Below, piece after piece: positions 40,956 through 48,155 of a stretch of DNA of 64,000 bases (position 1 is the stretch's first letter; every line of letters starts with the position of its first letter). The translations under genes and the position numbers were made by a program. The notes beneath the pieces were generated by a model, which saw nothing but the letters and a program-made list of their open reading frames with translations, was not told where the DNA came from and ran no database searches. Location of the stretch: contig NZ_CP109009.1 in assembly GCF_036226685.1 (NCBI RefSeq), forward strand, positions 5,359,501-5,423,500, read 5' to 3'. The DNA is from Streptomyces sp. NBC_00690 (GTDB lineage Bacteria > Actinomycetota > Actinomycetes > Streptomycetales > Streptomycetaceae).

Positions 40956-41281
40956 TCTTCATCGGGCGAGCCCCGTCAGGGGCTCAAGCCTTGCGGCTAA
41001 CGTACTTACACTTATAAGTCGCTAAACGATCTTGATTTCGGAAACGGGAACGTGCGTGATCGTGCTCACACTCACGTGAGGCAGCGGCGAAGAGCAGTGG
41101 CACCCGAAGGGTGCCCAGCAGCGAAGACGAAGGGCCGCCCGGAGGGCGGCGCAGAGGCAAGTCGCCCAACGTACATATGTGCTTGAGGCTTCGGCGACCG
41201 TCCTTCGGGCAGGATGGCCCTTCGGCGCCACCGCCCGGCCGGCGGCCCGCTGACACCCTGGGGATCAAGGAGAGGGAACTC
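40956..41281. other. Noncoding stretch with stacked hairpins
   Basis: No gene. Contains the palindrome CTCACGTGAG (41071-41080) and two tight hairpins: GGCACCC-GAA-GGGTGCC (41099-41115) and GCCGCCC-GGA-GGGCGGC (41134-41150). It must hold the promoter(s) for the leftward packaging genes and the rightward gene at 41282. Confidence 0.5.
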
Positions 41282-41512
41282 ATGGAAGATGACGCCAATC
41301 TCAATGCGCAAATCCATCGCACGAGGGCGGCGGCGCACCGCATGGCGGCCTCCGCACACGACCTCTCAGCGACGGCTATCGCCATGGCCGCCTCGATGAA
41401 AAAGGTCGTCGACATTCAGACCGCCGCCGAAGCTCAACAGGTGGCAGCGCATCCGGACCTGGCCGAGCTGAATGTTCGCCTGGATGGCTTCTATGGCGAG
41501 GCCGGCGAGTGA
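41282..41512 (+). CDS. Small helical protein
   Basis: A 76-residue, Ala/Met-rich helical protein (MEDDANLNAQIHRTRAAAHRMAASAHDLSATAIAMAASMKKVVDIQ), probably a coiled-coil oligomer. ATG follows AAGGAG. Function unknown. Confidence 0.65.
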   Translation: MEDDANLNAQIHRTRAAAHRMAASAHDLSATAIAMAASMKKVVDIQTAAEAQQVAAHPDLAELNVRLDGFYGEAGE

Positions 41513-42058
41513 GTGGCCCTTCGGCCGGCCTCCGGCTGTGAGCGTTCCCGTGCAGTGATGGCGGCAGTGCAAAAGGCCACCAAGGTCCCCTGACCTGCCG
41601 TTTCGCTGTGCGGGGCGTAGCGTTCGGAGTGATTCGGCGACCTTGGAACCGTGGCAGTTTTCGAGCTGCTAAGACATGGCGGTGCGGGCTTTCGGCCGTC
41701 GGGGGTCACCCCCCACACCCCCCAGGGGGAACGCGTGCGCGTACGCGACGCGCGGTGCCGAGGAACGCGCGCACTCTGGGCACCGTGGGGCGGGGATGGG
41801 GTGCAGTGCCGTTTGCGGCCCGTTCTTGCTCCGCGAGGGGTGGAAATGAGGTCAAGCGAGCTAACGAAAAGGAGCTCTGACCTGCACGTTTGGACAGAGT
41901 GCCAACATGTGACTAATGTTCTCCATGTCGCCACCACCGACCGGCCGAAAGGCAGACAGGGGGAAGCGGCAGGCAGACCGCCCACAGGGAGCGTCCTACG
42001 CAGCCAGTACCCACGGGCAACCGGAGCGCGTTTACGCTGGTCAGCCAAGGCAGGCAGG
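41513..42058. other. Noncoding stretch upstream of rightward promoter
   Basis: No convincing gene on either strand. Contains an operator-like site (41899-41914) and GC-rich repeats around 41700-41760. Possible packaging/cos or replication-origin region, given its position between early and late modules; no origin motif was recognised. Confidence 0.4.
41899..41914. promoter_or_regulatory. Degenerate 16-bp operator copy
   Basis: GTGCCAACATGTGACT, three changes from GTGTCAACCTGTAACT, all but one of them seen in other copies. About 155 bases upstream of the rightward promoter. Confidence 0.5.
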
Positions 42059-42097
42059 AGTCACAGGTTGACACTCGCCGGACCGACCGCCTAGAGT
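42059..42097 (+). promoter_or_regulatory. Rightward early promoter (PR) with operator on -35
   Basis: TTGACA (42068-42073), 18-base spacer, TAGAGT (42092-42097). The operator AGTCACAGGTTGACAC (42059-42074) includes the -35 box. Same architecture, spacer and orientation as the leftward promoter at 16823-16861. Confidence 0.75.
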
Positions 42098-42099
42098 CG

Positions 42100-42950
42100 G
42101 AACCACCGCAAGGCCGCTGAGAACGGGGCTCCTGAGAGTCGCCGCCGGTTGGTCCCACGGGAAACCGCCCCCTCGGGGGTATCGATCGGCCGCAGGTGTT
42201 AACCTGTAACTGATCAAATCGCCGGGCTTCACAGCCCAGCGCACCAACGTTGCATGGGCGCTCGATCCGGCCCCTGTCCCGCAAGCGGGACACCGGATGT
42301 CGCAACCGGGTCTCTCCGGTGTGGATCGAGCGTAAGGGCTGAAAGCCGCACCCCTCCGGGGGTGTAGCTCAAGCTCGCGGACCCTTCGGGGTCTGAGGAA
42401 TCATCGCCCGGCCAAGGGGCGTGGAAGGTCTAGCGGGGTGACCCTGCGTAGTACGGACTGGAAGCGCGCTGGACTGTTCGGGTACGAGGTTCGGGTACAG
42501 ATCGCAAGTGAACGCAACTGCCGTACCGGCCGGGACTATCCATCCCGGCGCGACGGGAGCGTACTTCTTCGGCTGAACCCATGCTGACCTGCGGAGGGCA
42601 CCCGATGCAGGCGCGGTATGGGGTCGAGGGGTGCGTGAGGTAGGGGCCTGATTGTCGATCCAGGGCTCACCGTCCAACGGACGGCCGGATACGGACCGAC
42701 CGGGAGGGAAACCACCTGGAAGGAACGTGAACGGCAAGACTGCGGACGGTGAGACGGGCGCTGAGTGGGCGTCCGTCCCAAAAGCGAAATCACTCACTCT
42801 GTTCTACCGGTCAGCGACAGCGGCCGGGGTCGCTCGCCTCTGGCGAGTGGCCGCATAGCCCCCCACAGGGTCACACCTCTGGGGGGTACGGGCTCCCTCC
42901 GCCTTCGGGCGGGGGTTCGAGCCGGGCCTCGCGGCCCCTTTTCTTCGATT
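42100..42950 (+). ncRNA. Long structured noncoding leader after PR
   Basis: About 850 bases with no credible gene but many tight hairpins: GTCCCG-CAAG-CGGGAC (about 42286), CACCCC-TCCG-GGGGTG (about 42347), GACCC-TTCG-GGGTC (about 42379), GCCGGGA-n7-TCCCGGC (about 42529), CCGTCC-AAC-GGACGG (about 42671), CCGCC-TTCG-GGCGG (about 42898) and GGGCC-TCGC-GGCCC followed by CTTTT (about 42923-42942). UUCG-type loops are frequent. It is transcribed from PR if that promoter is real. Whether it is a leader, a separate RNA or a DNA-level element is unknown. Confidence 0.45.
42196..42211 (+). promoter_or_regulatory. 16-bp operator/stoperator copy
   Basis: GTGTTAACCTGTAACT, one change from consensus, about 100 bases downstream of the PR -10 box, in the stoperator orientation. 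Confidence 0.7.
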
Positions 42951-42954
42951 CAAA

Positions 42955-42970
42955 GTGTCAACCTGTAACT
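42955..42970 (+). promoter_or_regulatory. 16-bp operator/stoperator copy
   Basis: Exact consensus GTGTCAACCTGTAACT, just upstream of the first right-arm gene and after the weak terminator that ends the noncoding leader. Confidence 0.75.
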
Positions 42971-42986
42971 GAAAGGCTTGGTTCAC

Positions 42987-43382
42987 ATGGCTGTCTCCCT
43001 GATCAAGGACAACCCCCTCGCATACTCCGGTCGTTCCCTGCTGGACGTGGCCATGGAGTCCGCGCACAACACCAGCGAGCGTGCATTCCAGCTCGGTCGG
43101 GAACTGGACGCCACCCGCCGCGAGCTTGAGGGCGCCGAGGCACTGCTCGACCTGCACCGCTTGGCGGGCTTGTGTCTGGTCACCGAACTCGACCGTTCCG
43201 ACTCGAACTTGACGCACGCGGAGGCCGAGGTCGCGGCTCTCAGCGACGCACTGGCCGAGGCTGAGAGCGTGATCGCGATCCTTCGGGATGTCCTGGTCGA
43301 GGTCCGCCGTACCCGCGACGAGCGGGAACAGGTACTCCGCGACGAGCTGGAGTGCTACCGGGCGCTCGCGTCCTCCTCCTAG
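42987..43382 (+). CDS. Coiled-coil protein, first right-arm gene
   Basis: A 131-residue protein with a long heptad-rich region (SERAFQLGRELDATRRELEGAEALLDLHR ... TLTHAEAEVAALSDALAEAESVIAILRDVLVEVRRTRDEREQVLRDELE). Likely oligomeric. TTG 42978 is an alternative start. Unknown function. Confidence 0.7.
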   Translation: MAVSLIKDNPLAYSGRSLLDVAMESAHNTSERAFQLGRELDATRRELEGAEALLDLHRLAGLCLVTELDRSDSNLTHAEAEVAALSDALAEAESVIAILRDVLVEVRRTRDEREQVLRDELECYRALASSS

Positions 43383-43389
43383 CCGTCAT

Positions 43390-43429
43390 GGCCCGCCCCT
43401 CCCGCGTTGGAGGCATGGAGGGGCGGGCC
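43390..43429 (+). repeat. Covarying hairpin repeat, copy 1
   Basis: Thirteen-base stem GGCCCGCCCCTCC with GGAGGGGCGGGCC, loop CGCGTTGGAGGCAT. Same loop in copies at 45435, 47142 and 48098 with different stems. Confidence 0.7.
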
Positions 43430-43447
43430 CCGAACGATTGCGACCCC

Positions 43448-44251
43448 ATGTACTTCAGGACTGATCCGCCATCCGACGAGGCGATGGCCCAATACGCCGA
43501 GCTGCTCAGCGACGCTAACCGCTCCTGGCCTTCGTACTACACGGGACCGCTCCCCGGAGACGAGCCCACGCACGTCGAGATGTTCTTCTGGCGCGGCGAC
43601 GAGGCCGGGTGGATCGGCGACAAGTCGAACTTCGAGACTGCCCGCGACCTGATTCGCGGGGTAGCCGATGAGCGCCGCACCGATACGGAGCTGTCGGACG
43701 AGCAGGTCTACGAATGCGGCGGAGGCTCCTCCGCATGGGACGTGGCACAGCTCTACGTCCAGGTCTACGAGGGCGGGTGTCCCGCGGAATGCCCCGGGAC
43801 ACACACGGAGGAATGCCGGCCTGGGTGTGACCCGTACGTCGACTTCTGCCACGGGCAGGAATGCGAGGGGGACTGCCACGGAACCCAGACGTTCACCCCC
43901 GCCTTCCGCACGGCCGTTGCCCTCGCCGAGTACGTCAAGAACGATCATCCGTTCCTCAGTGAGGACGACTACCACGAGCAGCGGCGCGACGTATTTGAGG
44001 CGAACCTCGACGAGGTGCTGGAAGACGTCAAGCTGCACTACCCGTACGACACCGAGGGCGACCATCGGAGCATCGTCGAGCACGCCTCCGATGCCTTGTG
44101 GGAGCTGTACCACTACGAGCCAGACGGCTATGTGGACTGGGACGCCGCGCGAGACGCGTATGACCAGGGTCGCTCGGAGCACTTCCTCGACCTGGGCCGC
44201 ACAGTCCTGCGCAACGAGATTCCCGGGCAGACCGCCCTCATGCCCGCCTGA
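43448..44251 (+). CDS. Cys-rich acidic protein, unknown
   Basis: A 267-residue acidic protein. The central Cys/His cluster is GGCPAECPGTHTEECRPGCDPYVDFCHGQECEGDCHGTQ, about residues 118-155, likely binding several metal ions. C-terminal helical region EYVKNDHPFLSEDDYHEQRRDVFEANLDEVLEDVKLHYPYD. ATG 43448. Not recognised. Confidence 0.65.
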   Translation: MYFRTDPPSDEAMAQYAELLSDANRSWPSYYTGPLPGDEPTHVEMFFWRGDEAGWIGDKSNFETARDLIRGVADERRTDTELSDEQVYECGGGSSAWDVAQLYVQVYEGGCPAECPGTHTEECRPGCDPYVDFCHGQECEGDCHGTQTFTPAFRTAVALAEYVKNDHPFLSEDDYHEQRRDVFEANLDEVLEDVKLHYPYDTEGDHRSIVEHASDALWELYHYEPDGYVDWDAARDAYDQGRSEHFLDLGRTVLRNEIPGQTALMPA

Positions 44252-44263
44252 CTCCCCTGTTCC

Positions 44264-44296
44264 GCCGCCCCTTCCGCCCCCGTCGGGAGGGGCGGC
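44264..44296 (+). terminator. Stable intergenic hairpin
   Basis: GCCGCCCCTTCC pairs with GGGAGGGGCGGC (one G-T pair), loop of nine bases. Similar size to the repeat family but with a different loop. Confidence 0.55.
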
Positions 44297-44320
44297 CCCT
44301 AGCCACGAATGTGAGGACAT

Positions 44321-44638
44321 ATGCCTACCATCGCCCGCCCCTACGAGGTCCGCGTCTGGAACGAATCCTCGGACCTCATCGGCCTGTGGAACATCCGGCG
44401 AGCCGGACGCGGCCGGTACGTCGTCACCGACGATCGGCACGAGGAGACCCCGTTCGAAGACGAGGGTGCCGCGCTGGACTTCGCCCGTTTCGGCGCGGAG
44501 GCGCTCGCCGAGACCTCCCGCCGAGACTGCCCGTGTGAAGGCGACCCCGAGTGTGGCGTGTGGGAGCCGCACGGCATCTCGGTCCAAGAAGTGGACGGCG
44601 AGGTCTCGCTGATCACGCCGCCGTTGCTCTGCCTCTAA
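44321..44638 (+). CDS. Small unknown protein
   Basis: A 105-residue protein (MPTIARPYEVRVWNESSDLIGLWNIRRAGRGRYVVTDDRHEETPFEDEGAALDFARFGAEAL), alpha/beta in appearance, with CPCEGDPEC near the end. Unknown. Confidence 0.65.
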   Translation: MPTIARPYEVRVWNESSDLIGLWNIRRAGRGRYVVTDDRHEETPFEDEGAALDFARFGAEALAETSRRDCPCEGDPECGVWEPHGISVQEVDGEVSLITPPLLCL

Positions 44639-44663
44639 CTCTCCCTGAAAGAAAGGCATACCT

Positions 44664-45092
44664 GTGCGCAACTTCAAGCGCGCCTGGTCCTACTCGCTCT
44701 TCCCCAAGCTGAAGCACCTGGTGGGGATCGCGTCGGCCGCCACGGCTAGATCTAACCTCACCCTGAACCCCTGGGCTGAGCTGCGCAGACAGCGCAAGGC
44801 GATCATGGCGCTGGTCCGCGCTTCCGGCGAGATCGTCAACAGCTACGAGCGGGAGATCAGCAGCCTGCGCACCGCGACGGACACCCTCTCCGCCCTCTTT
44901 GACGACTCCATGCTCGCGTGCCATCTTGCCGCAGGGCTCACCTGTGCCGAGGTGGATCAGCTCGCCGACGGCTTCCTTGCCGCCGGGCGTGAGGACATCG
45001 CCGATCTCTGGCTGACCTGCCACGCGGAAGGCGACACCGACGAGGGTGACCTGCACATCAAGGAGCCCGCCGAGTACGCCGTGGCGGCCTGA
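44664..45092 (+). CDS. Unknown right-arm protein
   Basis: A 142-residue protein, basic N-terminus (MRNFKRAWSYSLFPKLKHLVGIASAATARSN) and helical acidic rest (SYEREISSLRTATDTLSALFDDSMLACHLAAGLTCAEVDQLADGFLAAGREDIADLWL). GTG 44664. Unknown. Confidence 0.65.
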   Translation: MRNFKRAWSYSLFPKLKHLVGIASAATARSNLTLNPWAELRRQRKAIMALVRASGEIVNSYEREISSLRTATDTLSALFDDSMLACHLAAGLTCAEVDQLADGFLAAGREDIADLWLTCHAEGDTDEGDLHIKEPAEYAVAA

Positions 45093-45093
45093 G

Positions 45094-45414
45094 ATGACTG
45101 TCACCACTTGCGACTTCTGCGGCTCCCGGTCCGCGACCTTGCTCTACACCGTGCCCGAGGAGAACATCCCACTCCTGGTCGCGGAGGGCCAGTCGAGTGC
45201 CGTCGCCCTGCCCGCTGACGACGGTCTGTGGGCGGCCTGCGCCACCTGCGCGTCCTTTGTGGATCGGAAGGACATGGCTGGGCTGCTGGCCCATGTCCTC
45301 GCCAGCGCCCGTGCCCGCCGAGTGGCGTTTGTCGAGGACCCCCTCTTCCACGCACTTCTCATCGGCAAATACGCCCCCCTCATGGTCGAGGGCACGAGCA
45401 AGGTCGACCTCTGA
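45094..45414 (+). CDS. Zinc-ribbon-like small protein
   Basis: A 106-residue protein with CDFCGSRSATLLYTV near the start and WAACATCASFVDRKDMAGLLAHVL in the middle: two Cys-x2-Cys pairs, a zinc-ribbon pattern. It begins one base after the previous stop (TGAG-ATG). Possibly a transcription modulator. Confidence 0.7.
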   Translation: MTVTTCDFCGSRSATLLYTVPEENIPLLVAEGQSSAVALPADDGLWAACATCASFVDRKDMAGLLAHVLASARARRVAFVEDPLFHALLIGKYAPLMVEGTSKVDL

Positions 45415-45419
45415 CCAGG

Positions 45420-45435
45420 GTGTCAACTTGTAACA
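45420..45435 (+). promoter_or_regulatory. 16-bp operator/stoperator copy
   Basis: GTGTCAACTTGTAACA, two changes, six bases after a stop codon and directly abutting hairpin repeat copy 2. Confidence 0.7.
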
Positions 45436-45472
45436 ACAGCCCCTCCCGCGTTGGAGGCAGGGAGGGGCTGTT
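45435..45472 (+). repeat. Covarying hairpin repeat, copy 2
   Basis: Twelve-base stem AACAGCCCCTCC with GGAGGGGCTGTT, loop CGCGTTGGAGGCAG. The outer stem differs from copy 1 but stays paired. Confidence 0.7.
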
Positions 45473-45496
45473 TCCCGACAGAGCCAGGAGAAGAAC

Positions 45497-45838
45497 ATGA
45501 ACCCCCCTGCCCCCGAGGCCGAGAAGGCCGCCCGCGAGGTCACCAAGCGTCTCGTCCGTGAAGGCCGGATGCGCCGGGCCGAGGCAGCGCGCCTCCTCCG
45601 CGACGGCTTGCCCATCATCTTGAACGGATTCGCCGTGGCTCGGATCAACGGAAGGCCAGAGGCGGCCATCACCGCCGAGCTGGAGGCCGCCCACGCCGAG
45701 GCCGAGCATCGATTCTCCACTGCCCGGACCGCCTTCTCCCGCAGCCTCGCGGAGAAGGACCGCACGGTGGCCGATTTCGCCATCGCAGCCTGGGGCGGAA
45801 TCCGCCGCGACCTGGCTAACCACCTCGCGGCCAACTGA
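45497..45838 (+). CDS. Small helical protein
   Basis: A 113-residue, Ala/Arg/Glu-rich helical protein (EAEKAAREVTKRLVREGRMRRAEAARLLRDGLPIILNGFAVARINGRPEAAITAELEAAHAEAEHRF). Could be a coiled-coil DNA or protein binder. Unknown. Confidence 0.65.
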   Translation: MNPPAPEAEKAAREVTKRLVREGRMRRAEAARLLRDGLPIILNGFAVARINGRPEAAITAELEAAHAEAEHRFSTARTAFSRSLAEKDRTVADFAIAAWGGIRRDLANHLAAN

Positions 45839-45958
45839 TCACAGGCGCAAAGGCGAAACCCCCTTCGGGGGTCGGCGGGAGGCGGTTCCTCCCCCCTGAA
45901 GATGCCAGCCCGCATACCGCCGTGCTCGGCGGGCCTGTACCGAAGCGAGGAACATGCG

Positions 45959-46495
45959 ATGTCCACAACCACCACCGTCCGGCCCCGCGCCTGGATCGGC
46001 TGTCTGGCCTGCTACAACGCGGGCCGACTCGTCGGCGACTGGCACGACGGCGATGTAGCCGGTCTTGTCACGCCCGAAGACCTCCATGGCCGCCCCACCA
46101 CCCACGAAGAGATGTGGGTCATGGACCACGAGAACTACTGCGGCGCGATCACGGGCGAGTGCTCTCCCTCGCACGCCGCAGAGGTCGCCGAGGCCCTGGC
46201 TGAACTCGACGAAGGGGATGCGGAGGCGTTCGCCATCTGGATGCGCCATTGGGGCATGTACGCGGATCGAGACGAGTGGGTGGATCAATTCCGCGACGCC
46301 TACCGCGGATTCCATCGGAGCGAGGCCGAATATGCCCAGGAGTGGGCCGAGGAGATGGCCAGCCCGGAGGAGGTGGCCCGTATGAACACCTGGCCGTTCA
46401 GCGAGATCGACTGGGACCGCGCTGCCGAAGTCCTCTTTGCCGACCTTCACGCCGAGGCGTCGGCCGGCGGCGTCCACGTCTTCTGGTGCGAATGA
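45959..46495 (+). CDS. ardA: ArdA-family antirestriction protein
   Basis: A 178-residue acidic protein. The family pattern is clear: PRAWIGCLACYNAGRLVGDWHD near the start, MWVMDHENYCGAITGE, and DQFRDAYRGFHRSEAEYAQEWAEEM in the C-terminal half (the usual antirestriction-motif area). ArdA proteins mimic B-form DNA and block type I restriction-modification enzymes. It likely protects incoming phage DNA, matching its early position. ATG 45959; it overlaps the next gene by ATGA. Confidence 0.88.
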   Translation: MSTTTTVRPRAWIGCLACYNAGRLVGDWHDGDVAGLVTPEDLHGRPTTHEEMWVMDHENYCGAITGECSPSHAAEVAEALAELDEGDAEAFAIWMRHWGMYADRDEWVDQFRDAYRGFHRSEAEYAQEWAEEMASPEEVARMNTWPFSEIDWDRAAEVLFADLHAEASAGGVHVFWCE

Positions 46496-46818
46496 TCACC
46501 GAGCCCTGCGTCGAGTGCGGCCACACGCCCGAATTGCTTGACGAAGACCTGACCTGCACCCCTTGCCGCACCCGCATCCATCTGGAGGGAATCCCTGTGA
46601 AGAAGACTGTCAAGTTCCCGGTCGAGATCGTCACACACGGCGAGATCGAGATCACCGTCGCAGTGCCCGAGGACTTCCTCACCGAGGAAGGCGAGGTCTT
46701 CGACGAAGACGGCCTCCGCGACTGGCTCAACGACAACCCGAGCACATGGCATGACATCGTCCCGGCTTTCGAGGAGATCCAGTCCCAGGAAGTCATCGAG
46801 ATCGCCAACGTCTACTGA
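46492..46818 (+). CDS. Small Cys-finger protein with acidic domain
   Basis: A 108-residue protein. N-terminal MITEPCVECGHTPELLDEDLTCTPCRTRIHLEG (two Cys-x2-Cys pairs, zinc finger), then a beta-rich acidic domain (VKKTVKFPVEIVTHGEIEITVAVPEDFLTEEGEVFDEDGLRDWL). Coupled to ArdA, so possibly part of counter-defence. An internal GTG could give a second, shorter protein. Confidence 0.65.
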   Translation: MITEPCVECGHTPELLDEDLTCTPCRTRIHLEGIPVKKTVKFPVEIVTHGEIEITVAVPEDFLTEEGEVFDEDGLRDWLNDNPSTWHDIVPAFEEIQSQEVIEIANVY

Positions 46819-47132
46819 TGCGCCCGGCGATCCCCGTGACCGAACAGATCAAGCATCTCGTCAACGAGCTGGACGAGACCATCAAGGCCATGCGCCAGGA
46901 GCCCGAAGAAGGGCAGTCCTGGTCCTGGGCGGACGAGCACGCGGCGGGGCTGAATGTTGCCGACGCGGCTGAGGCGCTGATCCTCGCCCTCCCCTCCGGC
47001 ATCTGGCCGTCGTCATGGTTCGTCGAGCCGGAAACCGAGTCGCAGGAACGTTCCGTCGATGTCGATGTCGATGCCGATGCCGATGCCGAAACGCCGACAG
47101 TCGGCGAGCTTCACCGGCTGCTCTTCCCCTGA
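46818..47132 (+). CDS. Acidic protein with Asp repeat
   Basis: A 104-residue acidic protein starting MRPAIPVTEQIKHLVNELDETIKAMRQEPEEG. The C-terminal DVDVDADADAE is encoded by tandem hexamers (GATGTC, GATGCC) at about 47058-47090, prone to length change. It overlaps the upstream stop (TGATG). Unknown. Confidence 0.65.
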   Translation: MRPAIPVTEQIKHLVNELDETIKAMRQEPEEGQSWSWADEHAAGLNVADAAEALILALPSGIWPSSWFVEPETESQERSVDVDVDADADAETPTVGELHRLLFP

Positions 47133-47141
47133 AACCGACAC

Positions 47142-47180
47142 GCCCTCGTCCCTCCCGTTGGAGGAGGGAAGGACGAGGGC
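47142..47180 (+). repeat. Covarying hairpin repeat, copy 3
   Basis: Outer stem GCCCTCGTCC with GGACGAGGGC, inner TCCC with GGGA after one mismatch, loop GTTGGAGGA. The stem sequence differs fully from copies 1 and 2, while the GTTGGAGG loop is kept. Confidence 0.65.
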
Positions 47181-47197
47181 TGCCCGAAAGGATACCC

Positions 47198-47542
47198 ATG
47201 AGCGAGATGACCTGCCGAGACTGTGACCTCGGAGGGTACTTGGTACGCCCCGGCGGCCTAGTCCAATGCACCGAGTGCAGGCGAACGACGGCCATCAGCG
47301 ACCTCTACCAAAACCCCGACACGACCTGGGACGTGTCCGATTCCATGCTGCTTCAGCAGTACCTCAACCCAGATGCCTGCCTGGCCGCGCTGGACGACAT
47401 CGCCCGCTGGGACACGGGGGACTGGGCCAAGGCCCAAGAAGCCCTGGGTCACTACAGGCGCCTCGTCGCCGAACTGTCCGCGTCGCTACACGTCGGCCTG
47501 CGCCCTGCCCTAGCGCCACACCGAGGACCCGCCCATGACTGA
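47198..47542 (+). CDS. Zinc-finger-like small protein
   Basis: A 114-residue protein: MSEMTCRDCDLGGYLVRPGGLVQCTECRRT (two Cys-x2-Cys pairs), then helices (LLQQYLNPDACLAALDDIARWDTGDWAKAQEALGHYRRLVAEL). ATG 47198. Unknown. Confidence 0.65.
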   Translation: MSEMTCRDCDLGGYLVRPGGLVQCTECRRTTAISDLYQNPDTTWDVSDSMLLQQYLNPDACLAALDDIARWDTGDWAKAQEALGHYRRLVAELSASLHVGLRPALAPHRGPAHD

Positions 47543-48083
47543 CCCCGAGTACGAAGCCGTGTACGAGTTCCCCGAGGGGAAGCTCTACATCAACATCCTC
47601 CCTGCGAGGTCCGGCAAGGAGCATTGGGGCGACGAGTGGCAGCGCGTGACAAACCACCGGCTGTCTGTCAGCTCGTCCGGCCGGGACGATGAGCCCCTCA
47701 AGATCCGCGGGCGCCGCTACCAGCTCGGTATCGCCTTCGCTCGAATTCCCGCCCAGGCAGAGGTCTGGCTACGAGCCCGGAGCGACGAGCCCGAGCTGTT
47801 CCAGTGGGACAACTCCCTCCGGCGCTGGTCGATGACGAACGGGGACGGCAAGGAGCTGGGCTGGAACACCGCCGCCCGGGAGCGCTTGGCGGAGATTGCC
47901 GCAGAAGCCGCCCTGCGCTTCGAGAACGACCACCCCGAATGGCGCCTCACCAGCGAACGCCTGGAGATCGAGAACGAACTCCGTGAGGCCGAGGCCGCCA
48001 TCAGCATCGCCCGAGAGTCCGTGGTGAAGGCGGAGTCTCGCGCTGTCAGACTCCGCGTCCAGATTGCCATGTACCCCGTCTGA
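47535..48083 (+). CDS. Unknown right-arm protein
   Basis: A 182-residue protein: beta-rich N-terminus (EYEAVYEFPEGKLYINILPARSGKEHWGDEWQRVTNHRL), C-terminal coiled coil (RLTSERLEIENELREAEAAISIARESVVKAESRAVRLRVQIA). It overlaps the previous gene by eight bases. Unknown. Confidence 0.65.
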   Translation: MTDPEYEAVYEFPEGKLYINILPARSGKEHWGDEWQRVTNHRLSVSSSGRDDEPLKIRGRRYQLGIAFARIPAQAEVWLRARSDEPELFQWDNSLRRWSMTNGDGKELGWNTAARERLAEIAAEAALRFENDHPEWRLTSERLEIENELREAEAAISIARESVVKAESRAVRLRVQIAMYPV

Positions 48084-48097
48084 TCGACACCGCGCGT

Positions 48098-48137
48098 GGC
48101 CCGCCCCTCCCGCGTTGGAGGCATGGAGGGGCGGGCC
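48098..48137 (+). repeat. Covarying hairpin repeat, copy 4
   Basis: Thirteen-base stem GGCCCGCCCCTCC with GGAGGGGCGGGCC, loop CGCGTTGGAGGCAT. Identical to copy 1, upstream of the methyltransferase. Confidence 0.7.
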
Positions 48138-48155
48138 GCGCTGGAGAAGCCCTTC

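Noticed and set aside
42369-42797. 142-residue minus-strand frame in the noncoding region after PR
   Set aside because: Ser/Pro/Arg-rich, no ribosome site, and runs against all transcription in the arm; treated as chance open frame.
42890-42945. Possible tRNA (GGGGGTTCGAGCC looks like a T-arm)
   Set aside because: The stem around TTCGAGC does not pair and no matching acceptor, D-arm or anticodon stem could be found upstream.
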